NCBI RefSeq assembly: GCF_029639405.1
Contig: NZ_CP121274.1
Coordinates: forward strand, 434,001-498,000
DNA: 64,000 nucleotides
DNA from: Microbacterium proteolyticum
Lineage (GTDB): Bacteria > Actinomycetota > Actinomycetes > Actinomycetales > Microbacteriaceae
Direction: 5' to 3'
Shown here: positions 43,183 to 52,459 of the stretch, piece by piece
Layout: each line of letters begins with the position of its first letter
How positions within the stretch are numbered: the stretch's first letter is position 1
Notes under the pieces: generated by a model
What the model saw: the letters and a program-made list of their open reading frames with translations, nothing else
Database searches by the model: none
Told to the model about the DNA's origin: nothing
Program-made: the position numbers and the translations under genes

Positions 43183-43260
43183 CCATAAACGCGATCCGCG
43201 CGCAGAAACGCGCTGCCGTCGCGTTTATGGCCGCGGATCGCGTTTTTGGCGAACTCGACG
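43183..43260. repeat. Family-5 inverted repeat, copy 1
   Basis: CCATAAACGCGA (43183-43194) pairs with TCGCGTTTATGG (43219-43230); a second pairing GATCCGCG / CGCGGATC uses bases further on. The 'AAACG...CGTTT...GGATCGCGTTT' pattern recurs at 59314-59390 and 61140-61212. Here it lies between divergent gpx and ROK genes. Confidence 0.8.
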
Positions 43261-43325
43261 GCGGATGCGGCGACGGCGGATGCGGCGGCGGCGGGGGCGG
43301 GGCGGATGCGGGGGGGGCGACGGGG

Positions 43326-43402
43326 CGGCACCGCGCGCCGCGGCCCCTGTCGCGGCGGCGGGGGACGGCACAGCGCGCCGCGGCCTTTGTCGCAACGACG
43401 GG
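43326..43402. repeat. Tandem 40-bp direct repeat in GC-rich leader
   Basis: CGGCACCGCGCGCCGCGGCC at 43326 and CGGCACAGCGCGCCGCGGCC at 43366 start two 37-base near-copies, 40 bases apart, in the leader of the ROK gene. The preceding 65 bases are GGCGGATGCGG-like low-complexity DNA. Confidence 0.7.
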
Positions 43403-43462
43403 CGATGGGCGCACGCGGGGCCGCTCCCCGCACGGACCCCGCCGCCGTGGCACAGTGGTCGG

Positions 43463-44620
43463 ATGGTCACCGCGAGCAGGGGCGACGGCATGCGCCGCGC
43501 GAACCTCGCGCTCGTGCTGCGCACCGTGCACCGCGAGGGTCCGCGCTCGCGCGCCGCACTGACCGAGGCGACGGGTCTGAACCGCTCGACGATCGCCGAC
43601 CTCGTGGGCGAGCTCGTGGGTGACGGCCTCGTCGTCGAGCGCGCCCCCGACCCGGTCGGCCGCGTCGGCCGCCCCTCGCCGACCGTCTCCCCGGATCCGC
43701 GCGTGGTCGCGATCGGCGTGAACCCCGAGGTCGACGCGCTCGACATCGGAGCGTTCGCCCTCGACGGCACGGCGGTCGCGCGCGAACGCCTCCCGCAGAC
43801 CGGGCTGCTGACCCCCGAGCGCACCGCCGAGCTCGTCGGCGAACGCCTGGCCGCGTGGGCCGACGGCCCCTTGCGCGGACGCCGTACGGTCGGGGTGGGC
43901 GTCGCCGTCCCGGGGCCGGTGCGCGCCGCCGACGGCCTCGTCCGCACCGCCCCGCACCTGGAGTGGACGGATGCCGCGATCGGCACCCTCGTCACGGAAG
44001 CGACGGGGCTGCCGGCCCGCGTGGGCAACGACGCCGCCCTCGGCGCGCTGGCGGAGTACCTCTTCGGCGCCGCCCGCGGCGCGCACGACGTCGTGTACCT
44101 CAACGGCGGGGCGAGCGGCATCGGCGGCGCCGTCATCGTCGGCGGGACACCACTCGGCGGGGCCGGGGGCTACGCGGGCGAGTTCGGGCAGAACCGTCCG
44201 GGGATCGTGGATGCCGCCGACCGCCGCGCTGCGGACGGTGTGCTCGAGGACGAGGTGAGCCGCGCGCGGCTCCTCGCGGCTCTGCACCTCGACGCGGTCG
44301 ACGACTCGGTGCTCGCCGAGGCCCTGGCATCCACCGACGATCCGGGAGCGCACGCCGAGACGGCACGGCAGCGGCGCATCCTCGCCACGGCGCTCGCGAA
44401 CGCCGCGAACGTCCTCAACCCCGCGGTGATCGTGCTGGGCGGCTTCCTCGCGACGCTGGCGGCGCTCGACCTCGACGGCCTCGACGCCGCGGTGCGCGCG
44501 CAGACCATGCCCGCGTGCGCCGAGGACCTGCGGCTGCGCGTCGCCGCGCTGGGCGAGAACCGCCTGCTCGTGGGGGCGGCCGAGGCGGTGTTCGAGGCGG
44601 AGCTCTTCCCGACTCCCTGA
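43463..44620 (+). CDS. ROK-family transcriptional regulator (XylR-like)
   Basis: A 385-residue protein: an N-terminal helix-turn-helix (RRANLALVLRTVHREGPRSR, then TEATGLNRSTIADLVGELVG) and a sugar-kinase-like ROK domain (VGVGVAVPGPV, ATGLPARVGNDAALGALAEY, GGAGGYAGEFG). The kinase zinc motif CxCG is not seen, so it is a regulator, not a kinase. ATG at 43463 is chosen; ATG 43490 is also possible. Such XylR-type proteins repress xylose genes; xylA lies 2.6 kb away and has a fitting inverted repeat. Confidence 0.88.
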   Translation: MVTASRGDGMRRANLALVLRTVHREGPRSRAALTEATGLNRSTIADLVGELVGDGLVVERAPDPVGRVGRPSPTVSPDPRVVAIGVNPEVDALDIGAFALDGTAVARERLPQTGLLTPERTAELVGERLAAWADGPLRGRRTVGVGVAVPGPVRAADGLVRTAPHLEWTDAAIGTLVTEATGLPARVGNDAALGALAEYLFGAARGAHDVVYLNGGASGIGGAVIVGGTPLGGAGGYAGEFGQNRPGIVDAADRRAADGVLEDEVSRARLLAALHLDAVDDSVLAEALASTDDPGAHAETARQRRILATALANAANVLNPAVIVLGGFLATLAALDLDGLDAAVRAQTMPACAEDLRLRVAALGENRLLVGAAEAVFEAELFPTP

Positions 44621-44663
44621 CCCGCGGGCCCGGGCGCGGTCCTCGCGCGGCAGGATGGACCGC

Positions 44664-45917
44664 ATGACGCTCACCCGCTCCTCCGGCACGAACTGGTCGG
44701 GGAACCACCGCTACCGCGCCGCCGAGACACTGCTGCCCACAGACCTCGACGAGCTCGCGGCGGCGGTCTCGGCCGCGGATTCGCTCCGCGTCCAGGCCAC
44801 CCGCCACACGTTCACCGATGTCGGCGACACCGACGGGTCGTTGATCTCGCTCGAGAACCTGCCCGCGCGGATCGAGGTCGACGGCGAGCGCGTCCGCGTC
44901 GAGGGGCTGGTGACGTTCGCGCAGCTCGCACCCGTGCTCGAGGCCGAGGGGCGCGCCCTCCACAACCTCGGCTCGCTCCCCCACATCTCCGTCGCCGGCG
45001 CCGCCGCGACCGGCACCCACGGCTCCGGCACCCGCAACGGCAACCTCTCGAGCGCCGTGACCGCCCTGGAGATCATGGATGCCGCCGGCGACCACCACTT
45101 CGTCCACGGCGAGCACCCGTGGTTCCCGGCGGCCGCGCTCGGTCTCGGCGCCTTCGGTGTCATGACGGCCGTGGAGCTCCGCACCGTCCCGACCTACACC
45201 GTGACGGCCGAGGCCTACACGGGCGTCGCGTGGGACGACATCGTGGCCGACCCGCGGCGTCTGTTCGCGAGCGCGTACAGCGTCAGCGTCTTCACGACGT
45301 GGGGCGACCCCGCCCACGATCTCGTCTGGGTCAAGACGACGGATGCCGATCCCGAAGCCGGCTACGTGACCGACCTGGGCGGCCGCCCGATCGGCGACGA
45401 CCTGCACCTCGGTCGCATCCGCACCGTGGGCAACACGACCGAGCGCGGGACGCCCGGCCCGTGGCACACCCGCCTCCCCCACTTCCGCGCCGAAGCCCTG
45501 CCCAGCGACGGCGACGAGATCCAGTCCGAGTACTTCGTCCCCCTGGATGCCGCGGCGGACGCGCTCGCGGCGGTGCGGGCCGTGGCATCCGACATCGATC
45601 CGGTGCTGCTCGTGACGGAGCTGCGGACCGTCGCGGCCGACGACCTGTGGCTCAGCCCCGCATACCGGCGCGACGTCCTCGCGATCCACTTCACGTGGCG
45701 CAACGACAACGCCGGGGTCGCGGCGGTGCTGCCCGCCATCGAGGCCGCGCTGGCCCCCTTCGACGCCCGCCCTCACTGGGGCAAGGCGTTCACGATGCCC
45801 GGGGAGACGATCCGCGCGACCCTCCCGCACGTCGAGGATTTCCTGGCCGCGGCGCGGGAGACCGACCCGCGGGGCGTCTTCCGCAATGCGTTCCTGGAGC
45901 GCACGCTCGGGCTGTGA
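44664..45917 (+). CDS. aldO: Alditol/xylitol oxidase (FAD-dependent, VAO family)
   Basis: A 417-residue flavoprotein very like Streptomyces AldO: VRVQAT-like FAD region with His48 (ATRHTF), the position of the covalent FAD link in AldO, then LPHISVAGAAATGTHGSG, AYSVSVFTTWGDP, GPWHTRLPHFRAE, and the active-site end AIHFTW...RPHWGKAFT. It oxidises polyols such as xylitol or sorbitol with oxygen, releasing hydrogen peroxide. ATG 44664 fits AGGA ten bases upstream; ATG 44655 would add three residues. Its place beside the ROK regulator suggests a role in xylitol or pentitol use. Confidence 0.92.
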   Translation: MTLTRSSGTNWSGNHRYRAAETLLPTDLDELAAAVSAADSLRVQATRHTFTDVGDTDGSLISLENLPARIEVDGERVRVEGLVTFAQLAPVLEAEGRALHNLGSLPHISVAGAAATGTHGSGTRNGNLSSAVTALEIMDAAGDHHFVHGEHPWFPAAALGLGAFGVMTAVELRTVPTYTVTAEAYTGVAWDDIVADPRRLFASAYSVSVFTTWGDPAHDLVWVKTTDADPEAGYVTDLGGRPIGDDLHLGRIRTVGNTTERGTPGPWHTRLPHFRAEALPSDGDEIQSEYFVPLDAAADALAAVRAVASDIDPVLLVTELRTVAADDLWLSPAYRRDVLAIHFTWRNDNAGVAAVLPAIEAALAPFDARPHWGKAFTMPGETIRATLPHVEDFLAAARETDPRGVFRNAFLERTLGL

Positions 45918-46084
45918 GGACGCGGGCGGTTCGACGCACGACCGGGTGACCGCGGGCACCGGTGCGGAGGCACATCGGGTGATCTCGGTGTCGACGGCGG
46001 CCTGAACGGCGCGCGAGCGGCGGGCCGCCGGGCGGGGCGCGGGCGACACTGTGAGGTCGCCCCGCTGCGCCCCCAGGAGTGCCC

Positions 46085-47293
46085 ATGCCTTCTTCCCCCC
46101 TCGCCGAGGGCTGGATGCCGACCGCCTTCGGCGCCCTCGACGTCGCCGGCGCGCCGGGCTTCGCCGCCGAGGCCGAGATCCTCCTCGTCCCGACGCTGCC
46201 CGGGCCCGCACTGTGCCTCGTGTCGCACGGCGCGGATCTGTGGCGCCGGCTGATCCGGGAGGGTCCGATTCCGAGCGCCGCGTTCGACGACGCCGACCTC
46301 GACGTCCTCGCGCAGTGGCGCCGGCTGGGCATCGCCGCGTTCGGCTCGAACCACCCCGCGCGGGCGCATCACCTGAAGCGGGCCGTGCTCTCGTCGCCCC
46401 TGCACGAGCTCGTGTACGCCGTCACGGCCCACGTGGCGGCGGAGCTCGGTGTCCGCACCGTGTTCATCAAGGGGCCCAGCCTCCACCGCCAGGGGCTCCG
46501 CGAGCGGGAACACTCCGCGGACGTCGACGTCTGGTGCGAGCCGGCTCGGGCGGAGGAGCTCGTCCGCGCTCTCGCCGCCTGGGGCTGGCGCCGCTCCCCC
46601 GATCCGTGGTTCGGAACGCCGGTTCCGCACAGCACGACGATGAGCCCCGAGACCTGGGGATGCGAGATCGACGTGCATCGCCGCGTTCCCGGCCTGACCC
46701 TCGACGACGCGTCGGCGTTCGAGGCCGTCTCGGCGTCGTGCATGACGATGGAGTACGCGGGGACGGAGGTTCGGATCCCCTCGCGCGACGTGCACGCGGT
46801 GCTCGCCGCGGTCAACGTCGTCCGGCCGGCGATCGGCGAGCGCGGGCGCTCGGTGGACGCGTCGACCGCCGCCGTGCGGATGCTCACCGCGGCCGGCGGC
46901 ACCCTCGGGAGCGCCCGCGCGCTCGGAGCCGTCCCGGCTCTGCGGCGCGAGCTGACCGAGGTGTTCGGCGCCGAGGCGACGGCCGGGTCGGCGGCCTCGA
47001 CTCCGAGGGACTGGCACTGGCGGGGGCGTCCCGACACGGCGCACGCGTACCTCGCGGCGCTTCGGACCCTGCCGATCCTCCGGCGCCCGCGGGCGCTCGT
47101 GCGTCTGCTGTGGCCCGACGACGACGTCGCGCTCGCCTCGGCACGCCGCGCCGGGGACCCCACCGACGACCCGCGCCGCGCCCGCCTGCGGCGGCTGGCG
47201 CGCGGCCTGCGCGCGTGGGTGCGTGGGCGTCGGACGGTCCGCGAGCGGATGCCGACCTCCCCGTCGCTCCGCCACTCCGAGAGGACACCATGA
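46085..47293 (+). CDS. NTP_transf_5-type nucleotidyltransferase with PqqD-like N-terminus
   Basis: A 402-residue protein. Residues about 20-100 resemble the small PqqD-like domain found in polysaccharide and peptide-modification loci (ADLWRRLIREG, WRRLGIAAFG). From about 120 a minimal nucleotidyltransferase core follows: VRTVFIKGPSLHRQGLRERE, then HSADVDVWCEPARAEELVRA, whose DVD is the metal pair. Many such proteins lie in exopolysaccharide clusters with unknown substrate. ATG 46085 has AGGAG five bases upstream. It is coupled to the polymerase-like gene (ATGA overlap). Confidence 0.72.
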   Translation: MPSSPLAEGWMPTAFGALDVAGAPGFAAEAEILLVPTLPGPALCLVSHGADLWRRLIREGPIPSAAFDDADLDVLAQWRRLGIAAFGSNHPARAHHLKRAVLSSPLHELVYAVTAHVAAELGVRTVFIKGPSLHRQGLREREHSADVDVWCEPARAEELVRALAAWGWRRSPDPWFGTPVPHSTTMSPETWGCEIDVHRRVPGLTLDDASAFEAVSASCMTMEYAGTEVRIPSRDVHAVLAAVNVVRPAIGERGRSVDASTAAVRMLTAAGGTLGSARALGAVPALRRELTEVFGAEATAGSAASTPRDWHWRGRPDTAHAYLAALRTLPILRRPRALVRLLWPDDDVALASARRAGDPTDDPRRARLRRLARGLRAWVRGRRTVRERMPTSPSLRHSERTP

Positions 47294-48621
47294 CGATCGG
47301 CTCCCTGGTTCTGATCTCGGCCTGCGCGATCAGCGTGTGGGTGGTGCTCCGCGCCCCGGCGTCGGCGGCGCCGGCCCGCGCGGTCGCGGCGATCATCGTG
47401 ATCTCGACCCTGGTCCCCGTCGGATCGGTCCGGGATCAGACGATGGCGATGACGGCGCTCGCCACGATCGTCCTGCTGGGTCTGTTCGCCGTGGTCCGGC
47501 GCGACGCCTCGACGCCGTGGCCGCCGCTGTGGGGGGCGTGCCTGTTCGCCGCGTTCGGCCTCTGGCTGATCCTCCGCATCCTCGGCCAGTTCTCTGCCGC
47601 GTCCACGCTGCTGCAGGCGGGGATGCTCGCCTCCGCGATGGCGCTGGCCTTCGTCGTCCCGCTGCTGCGGAAGGAAGACCTCCCCGCTGTGGCGGACACG
47701 TTCCTGTGGCTCGTCCTCGCGCACACCGCCTACGCCGCTCTCGAACAGACCGGCACCGTGGACGCGATCTGGCCCCTCCGGGTGGAATCGCTGGAGAACA
47801 TCGACGATCGGGCCAACGTGCTCATCCCCGCCCTCACCGGCCGATCGCAGAGCACCTTCGGGCACCCGATCCCGTTCGCCGTCTTCGCCAGCGTCGCGGC
47901 GCTCGTGCTGATCCACGCCACCGCGCAGACACGGCGCTGGCGGTATGCGGGCGGGGCCGTCGTCGCGGCGGCCGCCCTCGCCCTGTCGGGCACCCGGAGC
48001 GCCGTCGTCGCGCTCCTCGCGGCGCTCCTGGCGTACGGGCTCGCCAATCTGCGGTGGCGGCGGCTGCTGGTCATGATCGCCGGGGCGGGAGTGCTCGCGA
48101 TCGCCGCACTCCTGGTCGACCTGCCGACCCTCCTCGCCCTCGACGGACGGTTCGAGTCCTCGGTGTCGTACATCCACCGCTCGCTCGTGGTCGGGTCGTG
48201 GGACGCGTTGTGGGCGCGCGGCGAGGCCGCGGTCGTATTCGGCTCGGGGGCGGGGGCGAGTGCGGAACTCTTCCGCGCGGGCATCGTGCGCGGGGCGAGC
48301 AACCTCCTCTACTTCGACAACGCCTACGTGTCGCTGTTCGCCCTGTCCGGACTCGTCGCGCTCGTCCTGTTCTGCGCGGTGCTGGGGCGCGCGCTTTTCG
48401 GCGGCGCGCTGGCGATCGGCGGCGCGACGTTCCTCGGGGTCATGGGCTTCTCGTTCGACGAGCAGCAGTGGCAGATCGTCCTGATCCTGCTGGCCTTCTG
48501 CGCTCTGCTGCCGCGCGCGTTCGGCACGGTCTCGCGTCGCAGCGATGCCCTCGATGCGAGCGACGGGGCGTCTCATCCCCCGTCGGACACCCGGCGCACG
48601 GCGATCACCGCGGAGACGTAG
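47290..48621 (+). CDS. O-antigen ligase/polymerase (Wzy)-like membrane protein
   Basis: A 443-residue protein with about 11 transmembrane helices and one long loop at about residues 270-330 (GRFESSVSYIHRSLVVGSWD, then RGASNLLYFDNAYVSLFALS), the build of the O-antigen ligase/Wzy superfamily. It probably polymerises or transfers the repeat units made by the glycosyltransferases downstream. Its last 49 bases overlap tail-to-tail with the flippase-like gene on the other strand. Confidence 0.78.
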   Translation: MTIGSLVLISACAISVWVVLRAPASAAPARAVAAIIVISTLVPVGSVRDQTMAMTALATIVLLGLFAVVRRDASTPWPPLWGACLFAAFGLWLILRILGQFSAASTLLQAGMLASAMALAFVVPLLRKEDLPAVADTFLWLVLAHTAYAALEQTGTVDAIWPLRVESLENIDDRANVLIPALTGRSQSTFGHPIPFAVFASVAALVLIHATAQTRRWRYAGGAVVAAAALALSGTRSAVVALLAALLAYGLANLRWRRLLVMIAGAGVLAIAALLVDLPTLLALDGRFESSVSYIHRSLVVGSWDALWARGEAAVVFGSGAGASAELFRAGIVRGASNLLYFDNAYVSLFALSGLVALVLFCAVLGRALFGGALAIGGATFLGVMGFSFDEQQWQIVLILLAFCALLPRAFGTVSRRSDALDASDGASHPPSDTRRTAITAET

Positions 48622-49787
48622 CCGATCACGCTCACCCCCTCGGCGACGGCCAGAGCCCACGGGATGCCGGGGGCACCGAGGGTCGCGACGAGGGGGAACG
48701 CCGCAGCTGCACCGCAGACGAGACCGGCCGCGTCCGAGACGAGCACGCATCCCGTGCGCGCGCGGGGAACGAGGACGTTGCGCACGAGCGGCGTCCCGAC
48801 CGAGACGAAGAAGAAGGCGGCGGCGTATCCCCGGACGAATTCGGGGGTGGATGCCACGTGCGCCCCCCAGAGCACGCCGGTGGTCCACGGCCCGAGCAGG
48901 GCGAGCCCGAGCGCTCCGCCCGCGCCGAGGATTCCGTGCAGCAGGAGCGCGACGCGCTGTCGCCGACCGCGGGTCCCCTGCTCCAGCACCCAGTTCTGCA
49001 GAGCGTCGCCGAGCGCGGAGACGCTGAAGAGCGAGTACCGGTAGAGGCGATCGGCCGAGGCGAGGAACACCACCGAACCGGGGGCGTGCACGACGGTCGC
49101 GGCGGGGACCGGGGCGGCCGACCGCACCCCGGCCAGCATGAGGACGCCGGCGCCGGGAGCGCTCGACCGCGCCGCTGAGCGCAGCGCGTCCGCACCCGGC
49201 CAGGGCGGGATCGTCCACGAGAAGTACCGCCGATGGAACATGCTCAGCGCCACGACGATCCCCGCGACGATGCACGCCGGGTACCACAACGGCTCCCCCG
49301 TCGCCGCGACGAGGCCCGCACCGACCGCGAGAGCGAGCATGCGCGGAACCACCTCGAAGGCGGTGATGAGACGTGCCCGCCCCACACCGATGGCGTACCA
49401 GGTCATGGACATCCCCGACAGCGCCGCGGCGACGCACATGAGCGCGGCGAGCGCCCCCGTGCCGCCGGGCGAGGTCACCACCGACAGCGCGACCGCCGCC
49501 GGCGTGACCACGGCGAACACCCCGAGCCGGAGCCACCACGACGCCGCGTAGGTCATCCGTCGACGGCGGTCGCTCGGGGCGAGCGCCACGATCGGGGGGC
49601 CGACGACCTGCCAGCCGAACATCGTCACCGCCGTGGCGAAGGAGCCGATCGCCTGGCCGATGTTGAGTCCCGCCCACTGGTCGAGCGTGGAGGCGCGGGA
49701 GACGACCCCCAGCAGGAGCAGAGGGGCGAGCGAGGCGAGGAGCGGGAGCGAGCCAAAGCCCGCGAGGCGCCCGAGGAGGACCTTCAT
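48573..49787 (-). CDS. Polysaccharide flippase (Wzx/MATE-like)
   Basis: A 404-residue integral membrane protein with about 12 helices and weak similarity to lipid-linked oligosaccharide flippases (RLAGFGSLPLLASLAPLLLL, then MTWYAIGVGRARLITAFEVV, SVVFLASADRLYRYSLFS). Start ATG 49787; the ribosome site is weak. It should move undecaprenyl-linked repeat units across the membrane for the polymerase encoded opposite. The two mRNAs overlap by 49 bases at their 3' ends. Confidence 0.75.
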   Translation of the reverse strand: MKVLLGRLAGFGSLPLLASLAPLLLLGVVSRASTLDQWAGLNIGQAIGSFATAVTMFGWQVVGPPIVALAPSDRRRRMTYAASWWLRLGVFAVVTPAAVALSVVTSPGGTGALAALMCVAAALSGMSMTWYAIGVGRARLITAFEVVPRMLALAVGAGLVAATGEPLWYPACIVAGIVVALSMFHRRYFSWTIPPWPGADALRSAARSSAPGAGVLMLAGVRSAAPVPAATVVHAPGSVVFLASADRLYRYSLFSVSALGDALQNWVLEQGTRGRRQRVALLLHGILGAGGALGLALLGPWTTGVLWGAHVASTPEFVRGYAAAFFFVSVGTPLVRNVLVPRARTGCVLVSDAAGLVCGAAAAFPLVATLGAPGIPWALAVAEGVSVIGYVSAVIAVRRVSDGG

Positions 49788-50046
49788 GCGGAAGAGTCGC
49801 GGGGGCGGGAGGTCACCGTGCGATCCTGTCCGGCTGCTTCCCGGGGCTGCGTCGGGTCGGATCCGCCCCTCGAGAGGTGAGGTGGTAAGGCCCCACGGGT
49901 GATTCTTCGGGCGGACCCGTCGACAGGGTCCGCACCCGGGCGCACGGGAGCACACGCGCCGGGCCACGTCGCGCGGTCTTCTCACGACCGCGTCCGCCCG
50001 CCGCGCGAGACTCCGCGCCCGCCGCGGTCGCCGTAAGAAAGGGCGA

Positions 50047-51159
50047 GTGGATGCCGAACCCGCCGCTCCCCCACGCCTGACCGTCGTCACCGTGACCTAC
50101 GCCGACCGGTGGGACGCGGGTCTGTCCGCGACCATCGCCTCGGTGCTCGCCGAACCGCGAGCCGACCTCATCGTCGTCAGCAACGGCACGGCGCCCGACT
50201 CCGCGGCGCGCCTGGATGACGCCGTCGCGCGATCGTCCGGTCGGATCGCGGTGATCGATCTCGGCCGGAACCGGGGATCCGCCCCCGCGTTCGCGGCGGG
50301 CCTTTCCGCCGCCTACCGGCGCGGGACGGCGGTGCTGCTCCTCGACGACGACAACCCGCTCCCGCCCGGGGCACTGAGTGTCCTCGAGGCGACCACCTGC
50401 GCCCTGGAGTCGCGCGGCGCCCCGCCGACGGCGCTCGCGTGCTTCCGCGCCGTCAACCCCGTCTACCGGCTCCTGCGCGAGGGGGCCTCCCCCGACGACC
50501 TGTTCTCCGAGCTCCGCCCCGGAGCGTTCCTCAGCACCGACGTCTTCGCTCGGCACCGGCAGACCGCCGATCCGCGCGGTGTGGTCGACACCCGCGTCGG
50601 CGCCGTCCGGGTGGCGCCCCTCCCCAACAGCATGTGGGGCGGTCTGTACCTCCCCGCCCCGATCGCGGCGCGGGGTCTCCAGCCGCCGACCGCTCTCGTG
50701 CTCTACGCCGACGACAACGCCTTCTCGGCGGAGTTGCGGGCCGCCGGGTGCGAGATCCTGCTGTGCCTGGACGTCGAGATCCACGACACCGTCGACTGGC
50801 GCGAGAGCTCCGAGCCCCCGCGGCGGCGGCTGCGGGTCCCGCGGGTTCTCCGCACCGCCCGCGAAGATCTGTGGCGGGTGCGCTACCAGAACCGCAACGC
50901 CGCGTACCTGAGTGCGGAGCAGGCGCGCGGATCGGTCGCGGCGCAGCTCCGGCTCGCGGTCAACGTCGTGGTGCGCCTCGGGCTCCTGCTCGCGGCGGGG
51001 CTGCTGACCCTCCGGCTGCGCGCGGCGGGACTCATCGTCGCGGCGTGCCTCGCGGGGCTCCGCGGCCGGCTCGGCGAAAGCTATCCGTTGCCCGGCGGCC
51101 GCCCGGCCTCTACGGGGTCCGTGGTCACGGCATCCCGGGCGCGCAGGGCCCGCTCGTAG
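50047..51159 (+). CDS. Glycosyltransferase family 2
   Basis: A 370-residue GT-A-fold transferase: RLTVVTVTYADRWDAGLSAT at the start, LLLDDDNPLPPGAL with the metal-binding acidic triad, and a C-terminal hydrophobic stretch (LRLAVNVVVRLGLLLAAGLL), a membrane anchor. Rhamnosyl- or galactofuranosyl-type transferases look like this, but the sugar is unknown. The C-terminal 26 residues are encoded in DNA shared (79 bases) with the gene on the opposite strand. Confidence 0.85.
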   Translation: MDAEPAAPPRLTVVTVTYADRWDAGLSATIASVLAEPRADLIVVSNGTAPDSAARLDDAVARSSGRIAVIDLGRNRGSAPAFAAGLSAAYRRGTAVLLLDDDNPLPPGALSVLEATTCALESRGAPPTALACFRAVNPVYRLLREGASPDDLFSELRPGAFLSTDVFARHRQTADPRGVVDTRVGAVRVAPLPNSMWGGLYLPAPIAARGLQPPTALVLYADDNAFSAELRAAGCEILLCLDVEIHDTVDWRESSEPPRRRLRVPRVLRTAREDLWRVRYQNRNAAYLSAEQARGSVAAQLRLAVNVVVRLGLLLAAGLLTLRLRAAGLIVAACLAGLRGRLGESYPLPGGRPASTGSVVTASRARRARS

Positions 51160-52223
51160 ACCGCCCGCGTCTCGTCCGCCATCCGCTCCCACGAGAAGTC
51201 CTCGACACGGCGGCGCCCCCGGCGCACGAGGCTCGCCGCGACCTTGGGGTCTTCGATCACCCGGCGGAGAGCGGATGCCATCGCTCCCCGGTCGTCAGGC
51301 GCGAAGTAGATCGCCGCGTCGCCGTAGATCTCGGGGAGGCAGGTGGCGGTGCTGCTCGCGACGGGGCAGCCGTGACGCATCGCCTCCAACCCCGGCAGCC
51401 CGAAGCCCTCGAGGAACGAGGGGAAGGCGAAGACGGCGGCGTTCTCGTACAACCAGCGCAGGCCGCCGTCGGAGACGTAGCCGGTGAAGTGCGCGCCCCG
51501 GGCGATGTCGGGCCGCCTCTGCAGGATCCGGCGGCCGTCGTCGTCGATCCGCCCCGCGACGACGAGCCCCAGCCCCGGGTGGGTCGGAGCGAGGTCCTGG
51601 ACCGCGTCGAAGAGGCGCTCGAGGTTCTTGTAGGGAACCTGGTTGCCCACGAACAGCACGAATCGCTCGAACGGCACGGGAACCGTCTCGGCGGCGTCCG
51701 TGATCGCATCCGCCGCCTCGTACGTCAGGACGATGCTGCGGCGCGGAGCCCCGGTGAAGCGACGGAGATCCTCGGCGCTGAAGCGGCTGACGACGATGTT
51801 GGCCCGCCCCACGTGCGCGGCGGCGGTGAACGCGACTCGGCCGACGGCGCGCCGCGACCACGAGACGACGCGCGACTTCTTGGCGTTGCGGATCTTCAGG
51901 AGGGTCATGTCGTGGAACGTCGTGACCCTTGGAATGCCGAGGACCACCGGCTGCTGGGGCATGCAGAAGTGCACGAGGTCGGGTCGCAGCGCCCGGATCT
52001 GGCGGGCGAGGCCCACCTGCTCCGCGAAGGAGAAGAACGGCGCGGACGAACCGACGGCCCGGAACCGCTCGGACGGCGGCGACCAGTCCTCGAGCCGGTC
52101 CGCGGGGAGCACGAGGGTGTAGCGGTGATCGTCCTCGAGGCGGGAGAGACCCTCCACCAGCTTCCGGATGTAGCGCCCCGTCGTGGTGAAGTATCCGCGC
52201 GCGTCGAGAACGATGTGGGCCAT
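51081..52223 (-). CDS. Glycosyltransferase family 4
   Basis: A 380-residue GT-B-fold transferase with the retaining GT4 motif FLEGFGLPGLEAM (E-x7-E) and RFVLFVGNQVPYKNLERLFD at the start of the nucleotide-sugar domain. ATG 52223 is preceded by GGGGAGG. It adds a sugar to the growing lipid-linked unit. It converges with the GT2 gene at 50047 by a 79-base overlap and is divergent from the next GT4 gene. Confidence 0.9.
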   Translation of the reverse strand: MAHIVLDARGYFTTTGRYIRKLVEGLSRLEDDHRYTLVLPADRLEDWSPPSERFRAVGSSAPFFSFAEQVGLARQIRALRPDLVHFCMPQQPVVLGIPRVTTFHDMTLLKIRNAKKSRVVSWSRRAVGRVAFTAAAHVGRANIVVSRFSAEDLRRFTGAPRRSIVLTYEAADAITDAAETVPVPFERFVLFVGNQVPYKNLERLFDAVQDLAPTHPGLGLVVAGRIDDDGRRILQRRPDIARGAHFTGYVSDGGLRWLYENAAVFAFPSFLEGFGLPGLEAMRHGCPVASSTATCLPEIYGDAAIYFAPDDRGAMASALRRVIEDPKVAASLVRRGRRRVEDFSWERMADETRAVYERALRARDAVTTDPVEAGRPPGNG

Positions 52224-52459
52224 GGCCGCCTCCCCGGGCACGTCGACGGTCGACGCGGTTCCTCGCCATGGTGCCGCCCGGGCGGAGGGAGGACGGGCGA
52301 CCCGCCCCCGCCGGGCAGGGACGTGCTCCCCACCTTCACCCGGAGACTCACCCGCTGCGCTGCGCGCGCTCGGCGAATGATCGACATGTCCGCATGACCC
52401 AGCATCGTGTCGACCCCTCCCCCGACGCGGCATCGCCCCCCACGCACGAAGGACCCCGA

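Noticed and set aside
43463..44620. ROK-family glucokinase.
   Set aside because: It has an N-terminal helix-turn-helix and lacks the zinc-binding cysteine motif of ROK kinases.
46369..49677. Very long open frame (about 1100 codons) on the minus strand across the polysaccharide genes.
   Set aside because: It is antisense to two clear membrane/nucleotidyltransferase genes, has the Arg/Gly/Asp-rich composition of GC-rich shadow frames and shows no domain. Only its 5' part overlaps the real flippase gene in another frame.
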